DNA from: JBKPNZ01 sp046732895
GTDB lineage: Bacteria > Actinomycetota > Thermoleophilia > Solirubrobacterales > 70-9
DNA: 52,190 bases
Direction of reading: 5' to 3'
NCBI GenBank assembly: GCA_046732895.1
Contig: JBKPNZ010000062.1
Span: forward strand, 1-52,190
Position numbers and translations under genes: made by a program. Below, piece after piece: positions 8,458 to 16,473 of the stretch. Every line of letters begins with the position of its first letter. Positions within the stretch are counted from its first letter, which is position 1. The notes under the pieces are model-generated. The model was given only the letters and a program-made list of their open reading frames with translations. It was not told where the DNA came from and searched no databases.

Positions 8458-8809
8458 CGGCCTGGGCCACCCCACCCGTGGGGGCGCCGTCGCCGGAGGC
8501 GAGCATGGCCTCGAGCAGATCGCCGACGTCTCGGCTTCGGACCAGCGGATGCCGCAGGGGAAGCTCGTCAACCACCTCGTATCGGTTACGCCGGCCCTCC
8601 CGCTCGCGCAGGACGTAGCCCTCGGCGACGAGCTCCGAGAGGATCCGGTGGGCGGCGCGCTCCGTGATGCCCACCGCCGCTGCGATCTCACGCAGCCGAA
8701 TGCCGGGGTCGGCAGCCACGCACATCAGCACGTGTGCGTGATTCGTCAGGAAATCCCAGCGACCGGCAGCAACAGATTCTTGACGCTGATTTCCTGAAGC
8801 GGAATTCAT
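8432..8809 (-). CDS. Winged helix-turn-helix transcriptional regulator (MarR/ArsR-like)
   Basis: From ATG 8809 the protein has 125 residues. A winged helix covers about residues 15-80: helix WDFLTNHAHVLMCVAADP, recognition region LREIAAAVGITERAAHRIL, and a wing REREGRRNRYEV. Similar single-domain regulators occur widely in actinobacteria. An upstream in-frame start at 8860 exists, but the 8809 start gives the usual length. A perfect 12-bp palindrome overlaps this start codon, which suggests the protein represses itself. It is divergent from the 69-residue protein gene at 8889 and overlaps the SRPBCC gene at its 3' end. Confidence 0.82.
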   Translation of the reverse strand: MNSASGNQRQESVAAGRWDFLTNHAHVLMCVAADPGIRLREIAAAVGITERAAHRILSELVAEGYVLREREGRRNRYEVVDELPLRHPLVRSRDVGDLLEAMLASGDGAPTGGVAQAVTPAPRTP

Positions 8810-8814
8810 GAATT
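8803..8814. promoter_or_regulatory. Perfect 12-bp palindrome over a regulator start codon
   Basis: AATTCATGAATT is its own reverse complement and contains the start codon of the winged-helix gene on the minus strand. A second near-palindrome, TATGGTACCGTA (10 of 12 symmetric), lies just beside it at 8815-8826. This AT-rich patch stands out in G+C-rich surroundings and sits between two divergent genes. An operator for the adjacent regulator is the simplest reading; it is inferred. Confidence 0.45.
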
Positions 8815-8888
8815 TATGGTACCGTATTTCACGGGGTCCGATCGGGAAGTCGATTGGCATCCCTCAACCCCGAAGAGGAAGGAACGAG

Positions 8889-9098
8889 ATGCCTGAGAGC
8901 GTCACACCAGACCAGGTAGTAGGAGCGGCCAAGGAGCTCGGCAAGGATGAGTTCAGCCGCGATGACCTCCAGCAGAAGCTGGGAGTCGAGCGGCCGCAGC
9001 TGAAGCCCGGATTCAAGGCGGCCCGCCAGGACGGCCGGATCGAGAAGGTCGGACAGGACTCCCAGGGCACTGGGCAGTTTCGCCTGACCGGCCAGTAG
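8889..9098 (+). CDS. 69-residue hypothetical protein, possibly winged-helix
   Basis: ATG 8889 follows a strong AGGAAGGA ribosome site. The 69-residue product is charged and appears to have three helices followed by a strand pair: VVGAAKELGKDEFSRDD, LQQKLGV, LKPGFKAARQDGRIEKVG, then TGQFRLTG. That order resembles a small winged-helix DNA-binding domain, but no family is recognised with certainty. It is divergent from the winged-helix regulator, sharing the palindrome-rich intergenic region, and is followed by a hairpin at 9106-9121. Confidence 0.7.
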   Translation: MPESVTPDQVVGAAKELGKDEFSRDDLQQKLGVERPQLKPGFKAARQDGRIEKVGQDSQGTGQFRLTGQ

Positions 9099-9105
9099 CG
9101 CAAAC

Positions 9106-9121
9106 CGCCGGGTAACCGGCG
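9106..9121 (+). terminator. Short hairpin after the 69-residue protein gene
   Basis: CGCCGG and CCGGCG flank a GTAA loop eight bases after the stop codon at 9098. A compact G+C stem without a T-run is common for actinobacterial terminators. Confidence 0.4.
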
Positions 9122-9172
9122 CGCACAGGGTCCTCGCAGGCTAGGCTCCTGCCCGTCTCGGACTGGGAGTCG

Positions 9173-10437
9173 ATGTGGGGGAAGCCCTGGACAGAAGCCG
9201 CGTCCGCGCGGCCGAAGCTGATCGCGATCACGGTCGCCGTCATGGCCATCGTGGCCGGCGTCGCTTCGGCGGCGCCGGGCGCGCGTGCCGCAAGCGATCT
9301 GCGCCACGTCCTCTTCGTCGGCAACAACTGGGACGGGACGGCGACGGTGGTGCGCCCGCGTGGCGACTTCGCCGCCCTCGGCGAGGTCAACATCATCCCC
9401 GACATCGACGAGCGGATGCTCGAGATCGCGACGAATCCCGAGCGGCTCGGGTACTTCCTCGCGGTCCGCGAGCTGATCGGCGAGGGGCACGACCAGTTCG
9501 TCGACGACATGTTCACGTCGAACGACGGCCGCTGCTGATCGTCTCGCGGCCGAGCCTCGCCGACGTGGTCGGCATCGATCTCGCGACGGACGAGATCGCC
9601 TGGCGCTTCCCCATGACCGGCCAGCGCTCCGACCACATGGGCCTCTCGCCGGACGGGAAGCTCGTCGCTGTCTCCGACTCGACGGCGAACGTCGTCCACG
9701 TTCTCGACACGGCGACCGGTGAGGAGCAGTGGAGCTTCCCGTCAGGCGACTCGCCGCACGAGAACAACTTCTCCGAAGACGGCAGCCGCATCTACCACGC
9801 CAGCATCGGCTTGGTCTTCACCCCGGCCGACCAGCCCGAGCTCGACTCGACCAAGGGCGATCGCTGGTTCGAGGTGGTCAACACGAAGACCCACGAGGTC
9901 ATCGACCAGATCGACATGGGCCAGAAGCTTGCCGAGGCCGGTTACCCACACATGAGCTCAGCCGTGCGCCCGATGGCGCTCTCACCCGACGAGCGCTACG
10001 TCTACTTCCAGGTTTCGTTCTTCCATGGCTTCGTCGAGTACGACTTCAAGCGCGAGAAGGTGACGCGCGTAGCGAGCCTGCCGAATCTGGTGCCGGACAT
10101 GCCGCGCGAGCAGTACCTCCTCGACTCCGCGCATCACGGCCTCGCCATGAACCCCCGGGGCAGGCGCCTCTGCGCCGCCGGGACCATGGACGACTACGTC
10201 GCCGTCGTCTCGCGCCGCAGCTTCAAGTACAAGCTCATCTTCGGCGGCACGAAGCCCTACTGGGTGACGAACAGCGGCAACGGCCGCTACTGCTTCGTCT
10301 CGTGGTCGGGCAGCGACTCGATCTCGGCGATCTCCTACAAGTCCCGCAAGGAGGTCGCCACGACCCCGGTCGGCGACCACCCGCAGCGGATGCGCATGGG
10401 CGTCGTGCGGGCGAGCTGGCTGCGCGGGCTCGACTAG
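9173..10437 (+). pseudogene. Secreted beta-propeller (YVTN-like) protein, frameshifted
   Basis: Two reading frames together make one protein of about 420 residues. The first part (9173-9538) begins with a signal peptide (hydrophobic residues 15-35, cleavage after ARAAS) and a first propeller blade, then stops at TGA 9536-9538 right after TSNDGR. The second part resumes at once in another frame with LIVSRPS and runs to 10437 with blades such as SDHMGLSPDGKLVAVSD and AVRPMALSPDERYVYF. One missing base near 9528-9535 would restore a single open frame. The ATG has GGGAG upstream. The protein family stores repeating WD/YVTN-like blades and is exported. The break is either a real inactivating mutation or a sequencing error. 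The stop shares CTAG with the convergent arginase-like gene. Confidence 0.8.
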
Positions 10438-11348
10438 TCGCCCCCAGCGGCCCCGAAGGATCCGGCCAGCGCGTCGGCGAATCGCCGCAGCGTCAGACCC
10501 TCCTCGTCCCCGTGGAGGGGATTGAGTTCAGTCACGGTCAGCGAACTCAGTCGCTCGCTCTCACACAGCACCTCCAGCGCCCGCATCGCCGTATCGAACG
10601 CCAGCCCTTCGCCGCGACCGGTGTTCTCGGAGAGCGGGGCGTCGTTGAAGTCGATCGTGTCGACGTCGAAGTGAACGAGCAGACGCTCGAAGCGCGAGGC
10701 GAATCCTGAGATGACCCGGCCGGCGGCGCCGCCGGGGTCGGCCGCGACTTCGTCGACAGACACCCGTTCAAGGCCACGCTCCTCCATCACCTCGAGCTCG
10801 AACGGACGCGCCTGCTCCGGTCCATACGCGAAGAAGAGGACCTGATCATCAGCGAGCAGCGGCGTGCGCGGCCCAACCTCGACCAGCTCTGGCGTGGCCC
10901 CTTCGACGGCCAGGGCATGGGCCATTCCCATCCAGTCGAGGGCACCCGGACGCACTGAATCGGGCGTGTTCAGATCCGGGTGGACGTCGAAGTAGACGAG
11001 CCCGATGTCATCGCTTCCCGCCAGATGTCCCGCGATCGTCCCGAGCTCGATGGTGCAGTCGCCTCCCAGAACGAGGGCGAGCTCCCGGCTGTGACCCGCC
11101 TGCTCGACCCGCGTGGCGGTGTCGCGCACACTCGCCACCACGGCCCCGACGTTCTGGGCTCGAGGGTGCTCCGGGTCTGGGCGCCAGCGCCAGACGGGCG
11201 AGTCGCCTCGGTCGTTCACATCCCGCCCTTCTTCCCGGAGCCGATCCGCAAGGCCGGCCCGGCGGAGCTCTGCCGGTGCGCGCTCCTGGCCCGGCGCGAA
11301 CGCCCCCGCGCTGGTCGGGACGCCGATCAGCGAGATGGGCGCGGCCAA
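10434..11348 (-). CDS. Arginase/agmatinase-family protein with altered metal-binding motifs
   Basis: The 304-residue protein has the ureohydrolase fold: GGDCTIELG at 95-103, YFDVHPDLN at 119-127, HFDVDTIDF at 226-234 and ELNPLHGDEEG near the end. In classical arginases the first motif is GGDH and its histidine binds manganese; here it is Cys98. The second motif is normally DAHxD and is DVHPD here, keeping Asp121, His123 and Asp125. Asp228 and Asp230 are kept. So most ligands for two metals remain but one is replaced. It may hydrolyse a guanidino compound, or act on a different substrate. No arginine-pathway gene is adjacent. It abuts the DHA2 exporter gene upstream (2 bases), so the pair may be an operon. 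Confidence 0.85.
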   Translation of the reverse strand: MAAPISLIGVPTSAGAFAPGQERAPAELRRAGLADRLREEGRDVNDRGDSPVWRWRPDPEHPRAQNVGAVVASVRDTATRVEQAGHSRELALVLGGDCTIELGTIAGHLAGSDDIGLVYFDVHPDLNTPDSVRPGALDWMGMAHALAVEGATPELVEVGPRTPLLADDQVLFFAYGPEQARPFELEVMEERGLERVSVDEVAADPGGAAGRVISGFASRFERLLVHFDVDTIDFNDAPLSENTGRGEGLAFDTAMRALEVLCESERLSSLTVTELNPLHGDEEGLTLRRFADALAGSFGAAGGD

Positions 11349-11350
11349 AC

Positions 11351-12832
11351 TCAGCCGGCCTCGGAATAGGCGGCGTCCGCGGCCGCCCGCTCGTCCGGCG
11401 CGCCGGGCGCCTCCTGGGGCGCCGCGGCCGGCTTCTCGAGAACCGCGAGCGCGACGCCGATGGCGACAGTGACGAGCACGGCGCCGATCACGAACGCGAG
11501 GTGGTAGCCCGAGTTGAGCGCTTCGGCCTTCGAGTCGCCGTCTGCGAGCAGGCTGTCGGTGTGAGCGGTAGCGACGGTGGCCAGCACGGCAAGGCCGATC
11601 GCGCCGCCCACCTGAACGGTCGTGTTGACGAGGCCTGATGCCAGACCCGCGTCGCTCTGCGTGGCACCGGACATCGCCAGCGTCATCAGTGCGGGGAACG
11701 CCAGGCCGGCACCCGTTCCGAGCAGGAGCATCACGGGCAGCACGTCGATGACCCAGTTCCCGTCGACCGGCGCACGGGCGAAGAGCAGGAGTCCGACCGC
11801 CGCAGCGGCGAGTCCGCCGACCAGCGCGGCCCTCGGGCCGATGCCCATCATGAGCTTCTCGGCGTACCCGAGCGAGAGGGTGCCCATCACGATGCAGGAG
11901 GGCAGGAAGGCGAGTCCGACCTGGAGCGCGTCATAGCCCAGGATCCCCTGCAGGTAGAGAGCCCCGAGGAAGAACATGCCGAAGAACCCGACTACCAGCA
12001 GCGCCATCACGAGGTTGGCGCCGGCGACGTTTCGCGAGCGGAACAGACGGAGCGGCATCAGCGGGTTCTCGATCCTCGCCTGCCGGGCAACGAACGTGAC
12101 CAGGAGCGCGATCGCAATCCCGCCCAGCCCGAGGGTCTGAAGCGAGCCCCAGCCGTTGTCACCCGCCTCGAGGATGGTGTAGACGCCAAGCATCAGGCCG
12201 CTGGTGATGAGCACCGCGCCAGGCAGGTCGGCGCCTGCCTTCAGGCCGATACCGTCACGGCCCTCGACCAGGCGAACGGCAAGGAGCGCCACGCCGACGC
12301 CGATCGGGATGTTCACGAAGAAGATCCAGTGCCAGTTGATGGTCTGGGTGAGAATGCCGCCTGCCAGCAGCCCGATCGAGGCGCCGGCCGAGGCGACGAA
12401 GCTGAAGACACCGATTGCCTTCGCCTGCTCCCGCGGCTCCGGGAACATGGTGACGATCATGCCCAGGATCACGGCCGAGGCGATCGCGCCGCCGGCACCC
12501 TGCACGAACCGGGCGCCGATGAGCATGCCCTGGTTCTGCGATACCGCGCACACGGCGGAGGCGCCGGTGAAGACCAGGAGCCCGATGAGGAAGATCCGCC
12601 GCTGGCCGATCAGGTCGCCGAGGCGCCCGGCCAGAAGCAGCAGGCCGCCGAACGCGATCAGGTACGCGTTGACGACCCAGGCGAGGCTCGACTGCGAGAA
12701 GCCGAGGTCGTCCTGAATCGTGGGTAGCGCGACGTTCACGATCGTCGCGTCGAGCACGATCATGAGCATCCCGCCGCACAGCACGTAGAGGGCGAGCCAC
12801 CGTGTGCGGTCGGTCTTCGTATCAGCTGTCAC
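11351..12832 (-). CDS. MFS transporter, DHA2 (EmrB/QacA) family, 14-TM
   Basis: GTG 12832 has GAGGAG ten bases upstream and gives a 493-residue protein; an upstream ATG at 12877 lacks a ribosome site. The DHA2 signature is at the first membrane segment (LDATIVNVALPTI), followed by motif A (GRLGDLIGQRRIF) and motif C-type segments. About fourteen membrane helices are visible. Such proteins use the proton gradient to export drugs or other hydrophobic compounds. It lies two bases before the arginase-like gene in the same direction and is divergent from a sigma-factor gene, which might control it. A second DHA2 protein is encoded at 20291. Confidence 0.92.
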   Translation of the reverse strand: MTADTKTDRTRWLALYVLCGGMLMIVLDATIVNVALPTIQDDLGFSQSSLAWVVNAYLIAFGGLLLLAGRLGDLIGQRRIFLIGLLVFTGASAVCAVSQNQGMLIGARFVQGAGGAIASAVILGMIVTMFPEPREQAKAIGVFSFVASAGASIGLLAGGILTQTINWHWIFFVNIPIGVGVALLAVRLVEGRDGIGLKAGADLPGAVLITSGLMLGVYTILEAGDNGWGSLQTLGLGGIAIALLVTFVARQARIENPLMPLRLFRSRNVAGANLVMALLVVGFFGMFFLGALYLQGILGYDALQVGLAFLPSCIVMGTLSLGYAEKLMMGIGPRAALVGGLAAAAVGLLLFARAPVDGNWVIDVLPVMLLLGTGAGLAFPALMTLAMSGATQSDAGLASGLVNTTVQVGGAIGLAVLATVATAHTDSLLADGDSKAEALNSGYHLAFVIGAVLVTVAIGVALAVLEKPAAAPQEAPGAPDERAAADAAYSEAG

Positions 12833-12966
12833 GTTTCTCGATCTCCTCGCTCTCAGGGTTCCGAAGCGTTCACCCATAAAGACCGCCCGCCGTCCGGAAA
12901 CTCATCGGCCAAAGCGCCGAGGCACGACGCGGCCCCCACCGCTCCCCGGCTCTAACCTGCAGGGTA

Positions 12967-14082
12967 ATGAGCACGGCACCCAGAACGCGCGCAGCGGAGG
13001 ATCAGGAGCTGCTCGAGGCGGCCCAGAAGGGGGACGAGAGCGCGTTCGGCCGCCTGATCGACGCACACCGCTCCGAGCTTCGTGCGCACTGCTACCGGAT
13101 GCTCGGCTCGACGCACGATGCCGAGGACGCCCTCCAGGACGCAATGTTGCGCGCGTGGCGGGGGCTGCCCCGGTTCGAAGGACGCAGCGCCGTCCGCTCC
13201 TGGCTCTACCGGATCGCCACCAATGCCTGCCTCGACATCATCGCCCGCCGCCCCAAGCGGGTTCTGCCCGTCGACTACGGGCCTCCGGCGGATCCGCATG
13301 ACGGGCCGGGCGAGCCGCTCGTCGAAACGGTCTGGATCGAGCCGTACGCCGACGAGCAGTTCGGTCTGGAGGACGGCCTCGCCGGCCCCGACGCTCAGTA
13401 CGAGCAGCGCGAGGCCGTCGAGCTCGCCTTCGTCGCGGCGCTCCAGCATCTGCCAGCGAACCAGCGCGCGGCGCTGATCCTGCGCGAGGTGCTCGGATTC
13501 TCGGCGCGCGAGGTCGCCGAGTCCCTCGACACCACGACCGCATCGGTGAACAGCGCGCTCCAGCGGGCACGCAAGACGGTCGAGGAGCGGCTCCCGGAAC
13601 AGAGCCAGCAGGAGACGCTTCGGTCGCTCGGAGACGCGCGCCTGAACGAGATCGTCGACGAGTACATGGATGCCTGGGAGCGCGGGGACGTCGAGACCGT
13701 CGTCGAGATGCTGAGCGAGGACGCCTCCTTCTCCATGCCTCCACTCGGCACCTGGTTCCGCGGCCGCGAGGAGATCGAGGTCTTCCTTAGGGGCTCGCCG
13801 ATGTCGGGCCAGTGGAAATGGCGCGCCCGTCGCGCGCACGCCAACGGCCAGGTGGCGCTCGGGTTCTACAGCTGGGACCCCGACGAGCAGGCCTACCTGC
13901 GCTTCGCGCTCAATGTGCTCACTCTGCACGGTGAGGAGATCAGCGACGTCACCGCCTTCATCACGCGGGTTGCGCCGAACGACGATCGCGAGGTCGTCGC
14001 GCGCATGCCCGAGCATCCCTTCGCGGCCAACATGCTCGCCGCCGCGTTCGAGAACCTCGGCCTTCCTGAGCGCCTGACCTAG
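12967..14082 (+). CDS. ECF sigma factor with C-terminal SnoaL-like domain (SigG-like)
   Basis: This 371-residue protein has sigma region 2 at about residues 20-95 (AHCYRMLGSTHDAEDALQDA) and region 4 at about 150-205 (LPANQRAALILREVLGFSAREVA). A C-terminal SnoaL-like alpha/beta domain runs from about 220 to 360. The linker has the motif VWIEPYADE, typical of the SigG-like group. In related ECF factors such a tail replaces or assists anti-sigma control, so activity may be set by a small ligand instead of a membrane anti-sigma. No anti-sigma gene is adjacent. A VOC-fold protein gene follows 104 bases downstream. A paralogue with the same layout is at 29392. Confidence 0.92.
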   Translation: MSTAPRTRAAEDQELLEAAQKGDESAFGRLIDAHRSELRAHCYRMLGSTHDAEDALQDAMLRAWRGLPRFEGRSAVRSWLYRIATNACLDIIARRPKRVLPVDYGPPADPHDGPGEPLVETVWIEPYADEQFGLEDGLAGPDAQYEQREAVELAFVAALQHLPANQRAALILREVLGFSAREVAESLDTTTASVNSALQRARKTVEERLPEQSQQETLRSLGDARLNEIVDEYMDAWERGDVETVVEMLSEDASFSMPPLGTWFRGREEIEVFLRGSPMSGQWKWRARRAHANGQVALGFYSWDPDEQAYLRFALNVLTLHGEEISDVTAFITRVAPNDDREVVARMPEHPFAANMLAAAFENLGLPERLT

Positions 14083-14186
14083 GCGGTCAGCCCGGGTCAG
14101 CCGATGAATTCCAGGCCTCCGGCGGGTCTTAAACAGCGGACCCCATCGAAGGCGCGCTGCTGCGTGCCTGGAAGGAGGTAGGACCG

Positions 14187-14561
14187 ATGTTGGAGACAAG
14201 CAAGGCGTTCAGCGGCTTCTCGGTCGACGACATCCCGCGCGCCAAGGAGTTCTATGCCACAACGCTCGGGCTCGAGGTCACCGAGGAGAACGGCATGCTG
14301 ACGCTGCATCTGGCCGGCGATCGGCCGACGCTCGTGTATCCGAAGCCCGATCACACGCCAGCCTCGTTCACGATCCTCAACTTTCCCGTCGAGGACATCG
14401 AGGCCGCCGTCGACGAGCTGGCCAAGCGGGGCGTGAGCTTCGAGCGCTACGAGGGCACGGACCTCGAAACGGACGAGCGGGGGATCTTCCGGGGCGGCGG
14501 CCCGCCCATCGCTTGGTTCAAGGACCCCGCCGGCAACGTGCTGTCCGTCATCCAGGACTGA
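14187..14561 (+). CDS. VOC-fold (glyoxalase/bleomycin-resistance-like) protein
   Basis: AAGGAGG precedes the ATG. The 124-residue protein shows the paired beta-alpha-beta-beta-beta modules of the vicinal oxygen chelate fold: FSGFSVDDIPRAKEFYATTL at the start and FKDPAGNVLSVIQD at the end. It also has NFPVEDIEAAVDELAKRGV in the second module. Many such proteins are metal-dependent lyases or dioxygenases, others just bind ligands. The usual first metal histidine is replaced (FSGFS), so I would not claim glyoxalase I activity. It follows an ECF sigma gene and may be its target. Confidence 0.85.
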   Translation: MLETSKAFSGFSVDDIPRAKEFYATTLGLEVTEENGMLTLHLAGDRPTLVYPKPDHTPASFTILNFPVEDIEAAVDELAKRGVSFERYEGTDLETDERGIFRGGGPPIAWFKDPAGNVLSVIQD

Positions 14562-14570
14562 GCGCGCGGC

Positions 14571-15215
14571 TCACCCCGAGGGCTTGCGCGCAACCACACG
14601 CTCGACGATCCCCCACTTGAGCCGCTCGACGCTCTCGATGGCGAACCCCACGCCGCCGAGGTAGTCGAGCGGCTCGCGGGTGAGGTTGTCGCCCTCGAAG
14701 CGCAGTGAGAGCGGGTGAAGCGCGCGCTCGACCCACCGCACCGGCGCCACGGGGCTCCGCACGTGCTCGAGCAGAACGAGCCGGCCGCCGGGGCGCAGGA
14801 CGCGGTGCGCCTCTGCCGCCGCGGCGCGGTCGTCGGGGATCGTGCAGAGTGCCAGGGTGATCAGGACGGTGTCGAAGCTCGCGTCGCCAAACTCGAGCGC
14901 TTGGGCGTCACCCTCGCGGAGGTCGAACTCGAGGCCGAGGTCCGCGGCTCGCCGGCGGGCGATGGCGAGCATCTGCGGTGCCAGCTCGATCCCAGTGACC
15001 TTCGCGCCGGGCGCGTAGTGCTCGAAGTTGCGGCCCGTGCCGACCGCGATCTCGAGCACGTCGCCCTGGACCTGCCCTGTCGCCCACTCGCGCCCGTCAG
15101 CGAAGAGGACCCGCTCGAAGAACGAGATCTGGCGGTCGTAGTGCGGTGCCGTGCGGTCCTGGATCGTGCGGATCCGCTCGGTCTCGGCGCGGCTGTCGGC
15201 AAGGGGCTTGCTCAA
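14571..15215 (-). CDS. Class I SAM-dependent methyltransferase (UbiE-like)
   Basis: The 214-residue protein contains motif I VLEIAVGTGRNFEHY (about 50-66), motif II region GIELAPQMLAIARRRA, and the post-motif VLRPGGRLVLLEHVRS, all of the UbiE/COQ5-type fold. It uses S-adenosylmethionine to methylate a small molecule; the acceptor is unknown. The valine in place of the second glycine of GxGxG (AVGTG) is a known variant in this group. Its first four bases overlap the end of the MFS gene upstream, so the two form a minus-strand operon. Confidence 0.88.
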   Translation of the reverse strand: MSKPLADSRAETERIRTIQDRTAPHYDRQISFFERVLFADGREWATGQVQGDVLEIAVGTGRNFEHYAPGAKVTGIELAPQMLAIARRRAADLGLEFDLREGDAQALEFGDASFDTVLITLALCTIPDDRAAAAEAHRVLRPGGRLVLLEHVRSPVAPVRWVERALHPLSLRFEGDNLTREPLDYLGGVGFAIESVERLKWGIVERVVARKPSG

Positions 15216-16426
15216 GCCGCTTCACCGTAGCTCAGGGCTGCGCTGCGGACCGCCCCTGGGCTGCGAAGCGTGTGCGACCGGAAGACGATCGTCAGGGTGG
15301 CGAACGTACCAACGACGCCGGCGAGGACGAAGGCGGCGGCGGGTCCACCGCCATCGGCGAGGGAGCCCGCGAACGCGGCGCCGGCGGATGCTCCGATGGC
15401 CGCGGCGGTGGCCAGCCAGGCGAAGGCCTCGGTCGCAGTCCCCTCCGGGGCGGCGTCGTCGACCATCGCGTAGACCGTCGCGTAGGTCGGGGCGATGGCG
15501 GCGCCGGCGAGCAGCAGCACCATCCCGATCGCGACCAGGCTGCCGGCCGCGGGGACGAGCGCCAGATGACCGATCGTCAGCGCTCCGAGGACGATTGCGA
15601 GGCCGGCTGCCGTCCGCGCACCGCCTCCGAGCCGTGCGGCGACCATGCCGCCCAGGAGGGACCCAGCGCCCCAGACGCCGAGCAGAGGGCCCGCCGAAGC
15701 GGTGCCTCCGAGTGTCTGCGCCGACGCTGCGACGCCGACCTGGACGGCTGCGAACAGGGCGCCGACCGCGGTGAGGGCGATGACGAGCGTGCGCATCGCG
15801 GGGGACCTCATCGCGCTGCCGCGGCGGCGGGGAGCCTCATTCACGGGCCTCCAGGCGCGCGAGGCCGGCTCGAGCGCGAACGCCAGCGTCCCCGCCACGA
15901 GAATGGCTCCAGCGGCCGCGAGTGCCGTACCGGTTGAGATGGCGGCGCCGATGGCGAGGGCGAGCGGCGGACCGACGATCCAGGTGAGCTCGACGACCGT
16001 CGCGTCCACCGCGTAGGCGGCACGGACCGCCTCGGTGCCCCGCAGCAACCCGGGAAGGAGCGCCCGAAGGCCGGCCCCGACCGGAGGCGTCGCGAGCCCG
16101 ACGACGGCAGCGAGCCCGACGAGTCCCGGGAGCGGGACACCGGACGGCAGGAGGGCGATCCCGCCCAGGGCGAGTCCGGCCACCAACCCGCTTGCGAGCA
16201 GGACCTCCGTCTGGCCCCGGCGGTCGACGAGTTGCCCCAGGAGCGGGCCGCCGATAGCCAGCGATACGGCGTAGGTGCCGTCGACCAGCCCCGCCGACCC
16301 GAAGGACCCGGTCAGATGCTGCGCGTGGATCAGTATGCCGATGCTGATCATCGTCAGCGGCAGCCGTGCGATGACCGAGATCGCGAGGAGGCGGCGGGCC
16401 CCGGGCGTTGCGTTGATCGCTTGCAT
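15212..16426 (-). CDS. MFS transporter, 12-TM type
   Basis: About 404 residues from ATG 16426 (a TTG at 16435 is possible). The protein is almost entirely hydrophobic, with a first-loop motif LLGQLVDRRGQTEVLL equivalent to MFS motif A, and about twelve membrane segments. Substrate cannot be predicted. It overlaps the methyltransferase gene by four bases, so product methylation and export may be linked. It is divergent from a MocR regulator whose gene starts 48 bases away; that regulator is the obvious candidate for control. Confidence 0.88.
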   Translation of the reverse strand: MQAINATPGARRLLAISVIARLPLTMISIGILIHAQHLTGSFGSAGLVDGTYAVSLAIGGPLLGQLVDRRGQTEVLLASGLVAGLALGGIALLPSGVPLPGLVGLAAVVGLATPPVGAGLRALLPGLLRGTEAVRAAYAVDATVVELTWIVGPPLALAIGAAISTGTALAAAGAILVAGTLAFALEPASRAWRPVNEAPRRRGSAMRSPAMRTLVIALTAVGALFAAVQVGVAASAQTLGGTASAGPLLGVWGAGSLLGGMVAARLGGGARTAAGLAIVLGALTIGHLALVPAAGSLVAIGMVLLLAGAAIAPTYATVYAMVDDAAPEGTATEAFAWLATAAAIGASAGAAFAGSLADGGGPAAAFVLAGVVGTFATLTIVFRSHTLRSPGAVRSAALSYGEAA

Positions 16427-16429
16427 GGG

Positions 16430-16471
16430 AGCCAATGTAGGCGCGAACCGGCCCGTTGATAAGGTCCAATT
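16430..16471. promoter_or_regulatory. Possible MocR binding region between divergent genes
   Basis: Read on the minus strand this short region contains two direct copies of ATTGG followed by a pyrimidine-rich triplet, about 34 bases apart, in the gap between the MFS and MocR genes. MocR proteins bind direct repeats in such divergent gaps. The match is short, so this is only a suggestion. Confidence 0.25.
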
Positions 16472-16473
16472 CC

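Noticed and set aside
12952..14199. 415-residue open frame antisense to the first sigma factor
   Set aside because: No recognisable domain, while the plus strand shows sigma regions 2 and 4.
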